DNA from: Myceligenerans indicum
Lineage (GTDB): Bacteria; Actinomycetota; Actinomycetes; Actinomycetales; Cellulomonadaceae
Assembly: GCF_016742955.1 (NCBI RefSeq)
Contig: NZ_JABBYC010000011.1
Coordinates: 40,654-104,653 of the forward strand
Length of the DNA: 64,000 nucleotides
Direction: 5' to 3'
The position numbers and the translations under genes are program-made. Positions 42,556 through 51,939 of this stretch are shown one piece after another (positions within the stretch are counted from its first letter, which is position 1; each line of letters opens with the position of its first letter). Below the pieces are notes generated by a model. The model ran no database searches. It was given only the letters and a program-made list of their open reading frames with translations, and was not told the origin of the DNA.

Positions 42556-43389
42556 TCATGCGGTCCGGGACCCCGCGAGCGCGTCGGTGAGGACGTCCCG
42601 CAGGCCGCGGGGCTCGCGTCCGAGAACCTGCCGGACGCCGTCGGCCGGGGCCTCGTTGCGGCCGTCGAACACCTCGCGGCAGAGCTCGGTCAGCAGGGTC
42701 GCCGCGTCGTCGCCGGCCTCGGCTGCCACCGCGGCGTGGAACTCCTCGAAACCCATCGGGACGTACTGGACCGCACGCCCGGTGAGGTCGGTGAGCAGGG
42801 CCGCCGCCTCGGTGAACGTCAACGAGTCCGGTCCGGTCAGCTCGTACCGGCGGCCCTCGTGCCCGTCCGTCGTCAGCACCCGCGTGACCACGGCGGCGAT
42901 GTCGGCGACGTCGACGAACGGTTCCCGGACGTTCGCGGCCGGAAGCGCGAGAACCCCGGTCTCCAGTGCGTCGGCGAGCGCTCCCTCAGTGAAGTTCTGC
43001 GCGAACCAGCTCGCGCTCACGACCGTCGCCGGGATGCCGGAGCCGAGCACGACGTCCTCGCACTGCCGGGCACCCTGTTCGCCTCGGCCCGAGAGCAGGA
43101 CGACGCGTCGGACGCCGGCTTCCCGGGCGGCGTCGGTCAGCCGGGTGATCGCGAGGTCGGCTCCGGGGGCGGCAAGGTCCGGCACGTAGGTGACGTAGAG
43201 CCGTTCGACGCCGTGCAGGGCCTGGGCCCAGCCGTCCGGCCGCTCCCAGTCGAACGCCGGGGTGGTTCCGCGGGCGAGCCGGCGCACCGTGTGACCGCCC
43301 GCCTCGAGAAGGTCCGCGACGCGGCGGCCGGTCTTTCCGGTGGCGCCGATGACGGCGAAGGAGGAGGGATGTGCTGCGGTGATGTCCAT
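42556..43389 (-). CDS. NmrA-type NAD(P)-binding protein
   Basis: 277 aa from ATG 43389. FAVIGATGKTGRRVADLLEAG at the N-terminus is the NmrA/atypical SDR loop; VVSASWFAQNFTEG and REPFVDVADIAAVVTRVL are typical. No Tyr-Lys catalytic pair, so likely a redox-sensing or quinone reductase-like protein. Divergent from the AraC gene, which may control it. Confidence 0.85.
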   Translation of the reverse strand: MDITAAHPSSFAVIGATGKTGRRVADLLEAGGHTVRRLARGTTPAFDWERPDGWAQALHGVERLYVTYVPDLAAPGADLAITRLTDAAREAGVRRVVLLSGRGEQGARQCEDVVLGSGIPATVVSASWFAQNFTEGALADALETGVLALPAANVREPFVDVADIAAVVTRVLTTDGHEGRRYELTGPDSLTFTEAAALLTDLTGRAVQYVPMGFEEFHAAVAAEAGDDAATLLTELCREVFDGRNEAPADGVRQVLGREPRGLRDVLTDALAGSRTA

Positions 43390-43501
43390 GCGTCCACGGT
43401 GGCGTCTCGGAGGCGGACGCGGAATGCCTGATCGTCCGCGATCTTGTGCTGATCGTCCGGAACCCCGGACGGCCGGTAGATCGGCATGCAAGGCTGGACG
43501 C

Positions 43502-44638
43502 ATGGTCAAGACCACTGCGGACCCTCCTTCCGGACTGCGTGCGTCGGTCGGCGGGCATGCCGCACCGCCTGTCGGGCCTGCCACGCCCCGGGCCGTGGAA
43601 CTCGGTCTGCCGACCCCGCCGCGCAGCGTGCCGCGAGGCCCGGACGAGGCGTCGGGCACCCTGGGCGGCGGCCTTCACCTGCTCCGGTTCACCGGGGCGC
43701 TGTACTGCCACGCCGACCTCACGGCGCCCTGGGGCGTGGCGTTCCCCCGGATCGAGCCCTGCGTGATGCTGCCGGTCGTGCTGTCCGGCCGCTGCGTCCT
43801 GGAACTCGGCGGCGAGCGGCACACCCTGGAGGCGGGCAGCGCCGCGCTGATCACGCACAGCACGCCGCACCGGCTGCTGAGCTCGCCCGGCGCGCCGAGC
43901 TCGGGGCTCTTCGACATTCCCGTCGAACGGGTCGGGGAGACCTACGAGCGCATGCGGTTCGGCGGCGGGGGCGAGCGGACGCAGATCGCCTACGCCGCGA
44001 TGACCGCCGACGATCCCCTCACGGCACGACTGGTCGCGGAACTGCCCGACCTGATCCGGGTGGACTCCTGGGACGACGGCGAGCCGGGGGCGTTCGCGAC
44101 GGTGCTCCGCCTGCTGGCGCACGAGGCGCGGACCCTGGAGCCGGGAGGCGAGGCGGTGATGACCCGGCTGGCGGACGTGCTCGTCATCCAGGTGCTGCGC
44201 CGGTGGCTGGACACCGCGGACGAGGCCGGGACCGGATGGCTCGCCGCGTTGCGCGACCCGCAGGTGGGTCGCGTGCTCGGCAGCGTGCACGCGCAGCCTG
44301 ACCACGACTGGAGCCTGGTCGAGCTCGCGCGGCTGGCCGGGATGTCCCGGTCGGCGTTCGCCGAACGGTTCACCGCCCTCCTCGGCGAGCCGCCCATGCG
44401 CTACCTGACCACCTGGCGCCTGGAGCAGGCGTACGTCGCGCTGACCACCGGCGCCGACCCGGTCGCCGCGATCTCCCGCCGGGTCGGCTACGGCTCCGAG
44501 GCGGCGTTCGGCAGGGCGTTCAAGCGCCGCTACGGCATCTCGCCCGGCGCGGTGCGGCGGCGGGACAGTCAGCCGCAGAGTTGGCCGCCGGGTGAGCCGC
44601 CAAGTGAGTCGCACAGCGAGGCGACGGCCGCGACGTAG
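43502..44638 (+). CDS. AraC-family regulator with cupin sensor
   Basis: 378 aa from ATG 43502. Cupin_6-like AraC-type sensor (LPVVLSGRCVLEL ... HSTPHRLLSS), then the two HTHs LVELARLAGMSRSAFAERF and AAISRRVGYGSEAAFGRAFK. Probable regulator of the divergent NmrA-type gene. It runs in frame into a TetR remnant after its stop. Confidence 0.87.
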   Translation: MVKTTADPPSGLRASVGGHAAPPVGPATPRAVELGLPTPPRSVPRGPDEASGTLGGGLHLLRFTGALYCHADLTAPWGVAFPRIEPCVMLPVVLSGRCVLELGGERHTLEAGSAALITHSTPHRLLSSPGAPSSGLFDIPVERVGETYERMRFGGGGERTQIAYAAMTADDPLTARLVAELPDLIRVDSWDDGEPGAFATVLRLLAHEARTLEPGGEAVMTRLADVLVIQVLRRWLDTADEAGTGWLAALRDPQVGRVLGSVHAQPDHDWSLVELARLAGMSRSAFAERFTALLGEPPMRYLTTWRLEQAYVALTTGADPVAAISRRVGYGSEAAFGRAFKRRYGISPGAVRRRDSQPQSWPPGEPPSESHSEATAAT

Positions 44639-44893
44639 CCGAGCTGGTTCGAGTCCGCCGGCCGCCTCCGGGAGCATCACGATCGGCACGAGGAGCGACT
44701 CGGCGCAGTGCTCACCGAAGGACGTGGGACGGGAGCGTTCCGCGCCGACATGCCGCTCGAATGGCAGGTGACGGCCTGCTTCAGCCTCATGCACGCCGCC
44801 GCGGCAGAGGTCATGGCGGGCCGCCTCGACCAGGGCGAGGCGGAACGTGTCGTCGTGCGCACGATCGAGGCCGCGTGCGCCGGCGAGCGCTAG
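44639..44893 (+). pseudogene. TetR C-terminal remnant
   Basis: Directly after the AraC stop the same frame reads AGRLREHHDRHEERLGAVLTEG and GAFRADMPLEWQVTACFSLM, a TetR ligand-domain pattern, to the stop at 44893. The HTH half is absent. Decayed gene. Confidence 0.65.
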
Positions 44894-44957
44894 CGGCGCC
44901 GTGCCGCGATCGGGCGTCCGTGTCGCCGGCCGGTTGCCTTCTTCCCGCCGGCGCGCC

Positions 44958-46640
44958 CTACCCGTAGAGGTCGGGAAACACGGCGCTGGCCCGCGCCACG
45001 TGCACGACGGCCCGCATGCGCTCACCGGCATGAACGTCCGTGTCGTTGCGCACGAGGTCGAGCAGGCGCAGGTGGAAGCGGTCGATCTCCTTGCGTTCGA
45101 GCTCCTCACCTGCGAGCCGCTGGCCCTCGGGACTGCCCGCGAGGTGACGGACGCGCTCCGCGATGGAGTCCGTCATGACGTTCATCGTGGTCGGGAAGAC
45201 GTCGTAGAGGACTATCGGCTGGTTCTTGCGAGGCGGGCGGGCCTTCATGGTTCGGGGCCGCGACAGGTTGTCGTTGATCGAGGCGTCGACCACCTGGGCC
45301 GCGATGTCGCGGGTGATGAACTCGTCGCTGGCCCAGCTCAGCTGGTCCGGCAGCACGACGGTCAGGGTGAGTTCCCCGAGCTGGGAGCGGCGCAGGCGCC
45401 TGCCGTTCACGATCACCTCGGCCTCGCCGGGGCGTTGCCGCACGCGGCGCAGGACCTCGGACACGGGGCGGACGAAGTTCTTCAGATAGCCGCGCGACAG
45501 CGCGTCCGCGGCGGAGATCTGCGTCAACGGGGTGTGGAAGAAGCTCATCAGCGGGCTGCTGGTGTCAGCAGGGCCGAGGCTGCCGAAGGTCGCACGGACG
45601 GACTCCAGTCGTTCGCGCAGGTGCGCACGAGAGGCTTCGGCGTCGGTCAGGTCGAGCAGCCGCACCTGGAACATGCTGTGGTCGCCGTCGGACCGGGCGG
45701 CGTCGGCCACCACCACGTCCGGCACGCCGAGGGCCTGGGCCACCGCCAGTTCGTAGACGACACTCGAGTCGTCGCCGGTGACGTCGGCGACCACGGCGTC
45801 GGCCAGCTCGAGGCGCCGGTAGTCCTCGTCGTGCGTCGCCCCGGCCTGCGACTCGTACAGGTCGATGCCGAATGCGTCCAGGACAGGGCGGACGACGTCG
45901 TCCCGCAGCCGGGGGGTCGGCGTGCGGGGCTGGATCAGGACGCACGTCCGCCGTCGCGCGGCAGCGGTGAAGCTGCGCAGGTCGGCCCAGTACTTCACGA
46001 CCCGGGTCAGCGGCATCGCGAGCGCGGAGGCCGGCTCACGGCGGTCGCGTCCCGCGACATAGCTGATCTGGAAGCCGACGACGGCGTTGAGAGCCGTGCT
46101 CCAGACCGCCGAGCCGCTGAAGCCGGTGTGGGTCAGCGACGTCGTCTCGTACTGGAACAGCCACTGGTCGGACCGTGCGCCCTTGACGCTGTGACCGGTC
46201 AGCGTGCCGCGCCCGGCCTGCTGGCGCCCGGGCGTGTTGGATCCGTACCCGGCCACGCGCACCTCGCCCTCGGCGTCGTCGACCAGGATGGTCGGCAGCG
46301 CGTTCCGGTCGGTTCCGCCGGTCAGGCGCAGTACCGCGACGTCGATGTCGGTGGACCTGTCACGCAGGGGAGGCACCTGGAACGCGGCGCGTTCCGTCCG
46401 GGGTTCCTCCCCGGCCCGGGCCGGGAACCTGACGTGCACAACGGGTTCGGCGCCCGCGCCGGCCGCCGCCTCTATCAGGGCGGTCTCGTACAGGTCGACG
46501 ACGACATGGCCGGCCGTGATCAGGTGCCCCTGGTCGGACACGAGCCAGGCCGTGCCCAGAGACCGTCCCGCCTCGCCCAGGACACCGTCGACGTCGAGCA
46601 CCTCGCACGTCGCCTGCTCCAGCCTCTCGCGAACGTCCAT
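44958..46640 (-). CDS. Trypsin-like protease / NDT-like / STING-like fusion effector
   Basis: 560 aa from ATG 46640. Residues 1 to about 215: trypsin-like protease with His45 (ITAGHVVVD), Asp100 (DIDVAVL) and Ser175 (GFSGSAVW). About 230-350: nucleoside-deoxyribosyltransferase/TIR-like fold (CVLIQP, ADAVVADVTGDDSSVVYELA with Glu297). About 378-550: resembles prokaryotic STING: SRGYLKNFVRPVSEVL, TLTVVLPDQL, IVLYDVFPTTMN and ERKEIDRFHLRLLDLV. If correct, a cyclic dinucleotide binds the C-terminal part and activates the protease and/or NDT domain. The TRYPCO1-like partner gene precedes it by three bases. No CD-NTase is near. STING assignment is from memory of the family motifs and is the least sure part. 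Confidence 0.7.
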   Translation of the reverse strand: MDVRERLEQATCEVLDVDGVLGEAGRSLGTAWLVSDQGHLITAGHVVVDLYETALIEAAAGAGAEPVVHVRFPARAGEEPRTERAAFQVPPLRDRSTDIDVAVLRLTGGTDRNALPTILVDDAEGEVRVAGYGSNTPGRQQAGRGTLTGHSVKGARSDQWLFQYETTSLTHTGFSGSAVWSTALNAVVGFQISYVAGRDRREPASALAMPLTRVVKYWADLRSFTAAARRRTCVLIQPRTPTPRLRDDVVRPVLDAFGIDLYESQAGATHDEDYRRLELADAVVADVTGDDSSVVYELAVAQALGVPDVVVADAARSDGDHSMFQVRLLDLTDAEASRAHLRERLESVRATFGSLGPADTSSPLMSFFHTPLTQISAADALSRGYLKNFVRPVSEVLRRVRQRPGEAEVIVNGRRLRRSQLGELTLTVVLPDQLSWASDEFITRDIAAQVVDASINDNLSRPRTMKARPPRKNQPIVLYDVFPTTMNVMTDSIAERVRHLAGSPEGQRLAGEELERKEIDRFHLRLLDLVRNDTDVHAGERMRAVVHVARASAVFPDLYG

Positions 46641-46643
46641 CGC

Positions 46644-47003
46644 TCAGTCCGTGAAGTCCCACGTCAGGCGTGCCGAGATACCCGACTCGCCGGATGCGGC
46701 GACTACCCACACGTTCGCGGACGCCGAGAACTTCAGGGACATCTCCAGTTCGAGAGACCTGGGCGCGCCGTCTCCCTGCTCCTTGACCTTCTGGACCATG
46801 GTGCCCGAGATGTCGTGCATGATCTCCGTGAGGACGATCTTGAGCTGCTCGTATCCGTCGGCGACCTTCCGCGGCAGGTTTCCGCTCTCGACGGTGCCGT
46901 CGTAGTCGTCGTCGAGCGCCTCCGACATGACGCGCTCGACCGCGACGTCGGAGGGCTCCAGGTACAGCGTCGCGCTGCCCACCTCAACCGGTATGGCGTC
47001 CAT
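46644..47003 (-). CDS. TRYPCO1-like (trypsin-co-occurring) partner protein
   Basis: 119 aa from ATG 47003 (CGGAGTG upstream). Short beta N-terminus (IPVEVGSATLYLEP), helical middle and a C-terminal LELEMSLKFSASANVW ... ISARLTWDF, the pattern of the trypsin-co-occurring domain 1 / CU044_2847 family. These proteins pair with trypsin-like proteases in bacterial conflict systems, perhaps as inhibitor or target adaptor. Same operon as the protease fusion. Confidence 0.7.
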   Translation of the reverse strand: MDAIPVEVGSATLYLEPSDVAVERVMSEALDDDYDGTVESGNLPRKVADGYEQLKIVLTEIMHDISGTMVQKVKEQGDGAPRSLELEMSLKFSASANVWVVAASGESGISARLTWDFTD

Positions 47004-47102
47004 GGCACTCCGATCACCGACCATCGTCGCAGGTAGTTTAAGGAATGCCGGGATCGTCGGATAGTGGGGGACGTGCCTTTCACCCGTTCCGCCGTCGGGC
47101 TC

Positions 47103-48269
47103 CTACGTGCCGGCGGGCAGGCGCAGCGACCGCAGCGCCGCGGTGACGGCGACGGCGGCGGCGCCGCGCGCCCAGGCGGTGAACCCGGCGTCGTCGACCT
47201 CGATCCGGACCGGTGTCGCGTCGGGGTCGCGATCCGCGTCGAGCTGTTCGAGCGCGGCGGGGGCCGCGACGTCCCACAGCGTGATGCCCTCGCCGGCCAG
47301 GACCACCGCGTCGACCATGGCGAGGTTCGTGACGTAGCCGAGCAGGCGCCCGAGCGCCCGCCCGGCCGAGTTCGTGATCTCACGCATGTCAGGGTGGCCT
47401 TCTGCGGCGAGCCGCAGGACCTCCTCGTAGGTGACCTGCCGTCCCAGCCGTTCCGTGGCCCGGGCCACGATGGAGGGCGCCGAGAGCATCGCCGTCGAGC
47501 AGCCCGGATGGCCGTCGGGGCAGAGGGGCCCGTCGGCCACGAGGGGGATGTGCCCGCCGAGCCCCAGGCCCGTGTTGGGTGTCCGGACCACCTGGTCGTG
47601 CACGACGAGCCCGTACCCCACCCCGGCGCCGACGGTCACGACGGCGAACGAGCCGGCGTCGCGGAGCGCACCGAACCACTGCTCGGCGATGGTGAGCGCG
47701 GTGACGTCGTTCTCCACGGTCGTCGGGAGGCCTGTCGCGGACTCCAGGGCCGTGGACAGTGCCACGTGCCGCCAGCCGAGGAACGGGGCGCGGGTGACGT
47801 CGCCGTCGTCGGAGACGTGGCCTCCGAGGCTCACGCCGAGGCCTGCCAGGGGTGCGCCCGGTGCTGCCCGGTCCAGCTCGGCCACCAGCGCGGCGACGGC
47901 CGCCACGACGTCGTCGACCTCTTGGCTCGGCAGGGAGCGGGAGGCCTCGGCGAGCGGGCCGGCGCGCAGGTCCGTGATGACACCGGAGGCGCCGTCGCCG
48001 GTGATCTTGACACCGGCGAACCGGGCGGCGTCGACCCGGATGTCCAGCGGCCGGGTCGGCCGGTGGGCGCCGCGACGGGTGGCGGGGCCCTCGACGAAGA
48101 TCCCGCGGTCGAGGAACGGCTTGGACAGCCGCGTCAGGCTGGCCGGGGACAGGTCCAGCTGCCGGCCGAGGTCGGCACGCGAGATCGGACCGTGGATCAG
48201 GACCCGGCGCGCCAGCTCACGCGCGGTCCCGCCCTGCGGGATGGCCTCGATGGCGTTCACGCTCGCCAT
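47103..48269 (-). CDS. ROK-family transcriptional repressor
   Basis: 388 aa from ATG 48269. N-terminal winged helix (GPISRADLGRQLDLSPASLTRL) and a ROK sugar-kinase-like domain (LAGLGVSLGGHV, VENDVTALTIAEQWFG, LGLGGHIPL with cysteine zinc ligands GPLCPDGHPGCSTAML). Divergent from GH36 and the ABC importer, it should respond to galactose or an alpha-galactoside. The palindrome at 48393-48417 is its likely operator. Confidence 0.87.
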   Translation of the reverse strand: MASVNAIEAIPQGGTARELARRVLIHGPISRADLGRQLDLSPASLTRLSKPFLDRGIFVEGPATRRGAHRPTRPLDIRVDAARFAGVKITGDGASGVITDLRAGPLAEASRSLPSQEVDDVVAAVAALVAELDRAAPGAPLAGLGVSLGGHVSDDGDVTRAPFLGWRHVALSTALESATGLPTTVENDVTALTIAEQWFGALRDAGSFAVVTVGAGVGYGLVVHDQVVRTPNTGLGLGGHIPLVADGPLCPDGHPGCSTAMLSAPSIVARATERLGRQVTYEEVLRLAAEGHPDMREITNSAGRALGRLLGYVTNLAMVDAVVLAGEGITLWDVAAPAALEQLDADRDPDATPVRIEVDDAGFTAWARGAAAVAVTAALRSLRLPAGT

Positions 48270-48383
48270 TCTCCCTGATGGCGCTCCGTCGTCCCGGACC
48301 GTTCGCCGTTCCCGCGGTGCCGTCGGGCCTCGTCCCGATCTCGCCTCGGTCTGCCGCCGTGCGACGCCGTCGTCGAGCGACCC

Positions 48384-48418
48384 TTGCCTCGTAGTTATTT
48401 CTGCTGTAGAAATAACTC
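48384..48418 (+). promoter_or_regulatory. Leaderless promoter overlapped by ROK operator
   Basis: AGTTATTTCT (48393-48402), GCTGT, AGAAATAACT (48408-48417) is a perfect 10-bp palindrome ending one base before the GH36 ATG. TTGCCT (48384-48389), 17 bases, TAGAAA (48407-48412) reads as -35/-10, which puts the transcript start at or near the ATG. No Shine-Dalgarno precedes the ATG. Confidence 0.65.
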
Positions 48419-50572
48419 ATGCCTCAGCCCGAGCACTCCGGTGTGCTCCACCTCAGGGGTGGCGGAACCAGCGTCGTTCTCGCCACCGGCACCGCCGACC
48501 TGCCTGTCGTCGTCTGGTGGGGGGAGGATCTCGGAGCCTCGTCCCGGTCCACGCTCTCCGACCTCGTCACGGCCGCGATCCCGCAGCGGGTCTCGGGCGG
48601 GCTCGACGTCCCGGTCCCGATGTCGATCGTGCCGGGGCAGGCCGCCGGCTGGTTCGGCACGCCGGGCCTGTCAGGCCACCGGTCCGGCCGGACCTTCTCA
48701 CCGCGCCTCGTGACGCGAGAGGTCCGGCCCGAGCGCCTCGCGGCCGACGACGACGGAGCCGCGCGCGTCGTCGTGCACGCCGCCGACGACGAGTCCGGGC
48801 TCACGCTCGACGCGGAGCTGGAGGTCACGGCGGCCGGACTGTTCAGGCAGCGGCTGACTCTGACCAACCTCGGGCCCGAGCCGTACACCGTGGACGCGCT
48901 CGCGCCGGTCTTCCCGCTTCCCGTCGGGGCGGACGAACTGCTCGGCACCACAGGCCGCCACCTGCGTGAGCGCTCCCCGCAGCGGCACGACTTCACCGTG
49001 GGCACGCACCTGCGCGAGAGCCGGCGCGGCCGGCCGGGCCACGACGCGAGCCTGCTCCTCGCGGCCGGGAGGCCCGGGTTCGGGTTCGAGCGCGGCGTCG
49101 CGCACGCCGTGCACGTGGCCTGGAGCGGGAACCACCGGCTGCTCGCCGAGCGGACCCCGGCCGGGGACTCGTACCTCGCGGCCGGCGAACTGCTCCTGCC
49201 GGGCGAGATCGTGCTGCCCGAGGGCGCCGCGTACGCCACGCCCTGGGCGGTCGGCTCGTGGGGAGACGGGCTGGACGCCCTGGCGCACCGGTTCCACGAC
49301 GACCTGCGCGCGCGGCCCCACCACCCCCGGCGTGCCCGCCCCGTGACCCTCAACACGTGGGAGGCGGTGTACTTCGACCACTCGCTGCCCAAGCTGCTCG
49401 ACCTCGCCGAACGGGCCGCCGGCGTCGGCGTCGAGCGGTTCGTGCTCGACGACGGCTGGTTCCGCGGCCGGCGCGACGACACCACGGCCCTGGGGGACTG
49501 GTTCGTCGACCCCGCCGTGTGGCCCGGCGGGCTGGACCCGCTCGTCTCGGCGGTGCGCGGCCTGGGCATGGAGTTCGGGCTGTGGGTCGAGCCCGAGATG
49601 ATCAGCCTCGACAGCGACCTGGCCCGCGAGCACCCCGACTGGATCCTGCGCGCCCGCGGGGACCTGCCCCTGCCGGGCCGCCAGCAGCACGCCCTGGACC
49701 TCGCGCACCCCGAGGCGTACAAGTACGTGCTGACGCGCCTCGACGCACTGCTGAGCGAACACGACATCGCCTACCTCAAGTGGGACCACAACCGCGACCT
49801 GCTCGAGGCCGGCGGCGCCGGGACCGGACAGGCCCGCGTGCACGAGACCGTGCTGGCGCTCTACCGGCTGCTGGCCGAGCTCAAGGACCGCCACCCGGGC
49901 CTGGAGATCGAGTCGTGCGCCTCGGGCGGCGGGCGGGTGGACCTGGGCATCCTGGAACTGACCGACCGCGTCTGGACCTCCGACACCCTGGACCCGGTCG
50001 AGCGGCTGACCAACCAGCGGTACACCGGCCTGCTGCTGCCGCCCGAGCTCCAGGGCATGCACCTGACCACACCGGCGGTGCACTCCACGGGCCGCACGGT
50101 GGCCCTGGACCTGTCCGCCGGCGTGGCGCTGCCCGGACATTTCGGCATCGAGTGGGACCTGACCACCCTGGACCAAGCCGGCCTGCGCGAGGTCGCCGGC
50201 TGGGTCGCGCTGCACCGGCGTCACCGCGAGCTCTCCCACACCGGTGTGGTCGTCAACGCCGACACCGGCCCGCAGGCCGACGTCCGCGGCGTGGTCGCCG
50301 CCGACGGGACCGCCGCGGTGTTCACCTACACCCAGGTCTCCACGAGCGTCACCTACCCGCCCGGCCGCTTCACGCTGCCCGGGCTGCACCCCGATCGCCA
50401 CTACACCGTCCGCGTCGTCGCGGGCGCCGTCGACGACGGCCCGGGCCAGTCACCCCTGGCCTGGACCCGGCGGCCGGTCACGCTCACCGGCCGCGAGCTG
50501 GGCAGCGTCGGGCTGCAGGCACCGGTGCTCCATCCCGAGCGCCTCGTCGTCCTGGAGCTCACCACCGGCTGA
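48419..50572 (+). CDS. GH36 alpha-galactosidase
   Basis: 717 aa from ATG 48419. N-terminal beta-sandwich, then the GH36 barrel: VERFVLDDGWFRGR, nucleophile Asp in YLKWDHNRDL, acid/base Asp in SCASGGGRVDLG ... RVWTSDTLDP. No signal peptide, so it works on imported melibiose/raffinose-type sugars. First gene of the operon with the ABC importer and GH13. Confidence 0.92.
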   Translation: MPQPEHSGVLHLRGGGTSVVLATGTADLPVVVWWGEDLGASSRSTLSDLVTAAIPQRVSGGLDVPVPMSIVPGQAAGWFGTPGLSGHRSGRTFSPRLVTREVRPERLAADDDGAARVVVHAADDESGLTLDAELEVTAAGLFRQRLTLTNLGPEPYTVDALAPVFPLPVGADELLGTTGRHLRERSPQRHDFTVGTHLRESRRGRPGHDASLLLAAGRPGFGFERGVAHAVHVAWSGNHRLLAERTPAGDSYLAAGELLLPGEIVLPEGAAYATPWAVGSWGDGLDALAHRFHDDLRARPHHPRRARPVTLNTWEAVYFDHSLPKLLDLAERAAGVGVERFVLDDGWFRGRRDDTTALGDWFVDPAVWPGGLDPLVSAVRGLGMEFGLWVEPEMISLDSDLAREHPDWILRARGDLPLPGRQQHALDLAHPEAYKYVLTRLDALLSEHDIAYLKWDHNRDLLEAGGAGTGQARVHETVLALYRLLAELKDRHPGLEIESCASGGGRVDLGILELTDRVWTSDTLDPVERLTNQRYTGLLLPPELQGMHLTTPAVHSTGRTVALDLSAGVALPGHFGIEWDLTTLDQAGLREVAGWVALHRRHRELSHTGVVVNADTGPQADVRGVVAADGTAAVFTYTQVSTSVTYPPGRFTLPGLHPDRHYTVRVVAGAVDDGPGQSPLAWTRRPVTLTGRELGSVGLQAPVLHPERLVVLELTTG

Positions 50573-50657
50573 CCGGTCACCCGCACCACCGCATCACCGC
50601 ACCGCCCCGGCAGCAGGCCGTGGCGAGAAGCATCTCCGTACGCAAGGAGGCGTATCC

Positions 50658-51932
50658 ATGAGACAGCCGTCCCTGGCACGCCTTGCGACCGCCACGCTCG
50701 CCGTGGCTCTGGTCGCAGGGGTGTCCGCCTGCGGCAGCCCGGGCCAGGACCCGGACGCCGTCACGCTGGACTTCTTCCAGTTCAAACCCGAGGCCGCGGA
50801 CACGTTCGACGCGATCGTGGCCGACTTCGAGGCCGCGAACCCCGACATCGACGTGGTCGTGAACACCGTGCCGGATCCTGACACGGCCATCCGCGCGCTG
50901 CTGGTCAAGGGCAAGACACCGGACGTCCTGACGCTCAACGGAAGCGGGAACTTCGGCCTGCTCGCGAAGGCAGGCGTGTTCCACGACTTCACGGGCGACC
51001 CGGTGCTCGAGCGGATCAACCCGGGCGTCCAGGACATCCTCGGCGACCTCGGCACCTTCGAGGGCCGCGAGGTCAACGCCCTCGGCTTCTCGAGCAACGC
51101 CAACGGGATCCTCTACAACCGCGAGATCTTCGCCGAGCACGGCCTGGAGCCCCCGCAGACCTGGGCCGAGCTGATCGACGTCTGCGAACGGCTCGAGGCG
51201 GCGGGCGTCACACCGTTCTACGGCACGCTGGCCGACGCCTGGACCACGCAGCCCTCGTTCAACGGGCTCGGCGCGTACGCCGCCCAGGACGGGTTCTTCG
51301 ACGACCTGCGGGCCGAGGGGGCCGACGTCGGCCCCGACGCCCCGGTGTCGTTCGAGCGGGACTTCGACACGACGCTGACGCGCATGCAGCAGGCGTACAC
51401 GTTCGTCCAGGACGGCTACCGGGGGCGTACGTACGACGACGGCAACGCGGCCCTGGCGAACGGCGAGGTGGCGATGCTCATGCAGGGCATCTGGGCCACC
51501 TCCCAGATCCAGGCCGTCAACCCGGACATCGATCTGGGCGTCTTCCCGTACCCCGCCGACGACGCCGGCGACACCCTGCTGGTCAGCGGGGTCGACGTGG
51601 CCGTGACCATCGGCCGCGACACACCGCACCTGGCAGAGGCGAAGCGATTCGTGGACTACCTGTTCACCCCCGAGGTCCTCGACCGGTACGCGGCGGAACA
51701 GCACATGTTCTCCCCGTCGGCAACCAGCACCGGCACCGACGACCCGATGCTCGCCGAGCTGCAGCCCTACTTCGACGACGGCCGCATCACGGGGTTCATC
51801 GACCACCAGGTCCCACCCAGCATCCCGCTCGCCGCGGTGCTGCAACAGGGGATCTTCGACGGCGACGGCGAACGCGCGCTCGCCACCCTCGACAACGAGT
51901 GGCGCAAGGTCGCCGCACGGACCGGAGAGTGA
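50658..51932 (+). CDS. Extracellular sugar-binding lipoprotein of ABC importer
   Basis: 424 aa from ATG 50658, AAGGAGG upstream. Lipoprotein signal with VSAC lipobox (Cys at about 25), then a family 1 solute-binding fold: FFQFKPEAADTFDAIVADFE, TPDVLTLNGSGNFGLLAKAG and NGILYNREIFAEHGLEPPQTW. Binds an oligosaccharide, by context an alpha-galactoside. Confidence 0.9.
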   Translation: MRQPSLARLATATLAVALVAGVSACGSPGQDPDAVTLDFFQFKPEAADTFDAIVADFEAANPDIDVVVNTVPDPDTAIRALLVKGKTPDVLTLNGSGNFGLLAKAGVFHDFTGDPVLERINPGVQDILGDLGTFEGREVNALGFSSNANGILYNREIFAEHGLEPPQTWAELIDVCERLEAAGVTPFYGTLADAWTTQPSFNGLGAYAAQDGFFDDLRAEGADVGPDAPVSFERDFDTTLTRMQQAYTFVQDGYRGRTYDDGNAALANGEVAMLMQGIWATSQIQAVNPDIDLGVFPYPADDAGDTLLVSGVDVAVTIGRDTPHLAEAKRFVDYLFTPEVLDRYAAEQHMFSPSATSTGTDDPMLAELQPYFDDGRITGFIDHQVPPSIPLAAVLQQGIFDGDGERALATLDNEWRKVAARTGE

Positions 51933-51939
51933 GGCAGCC

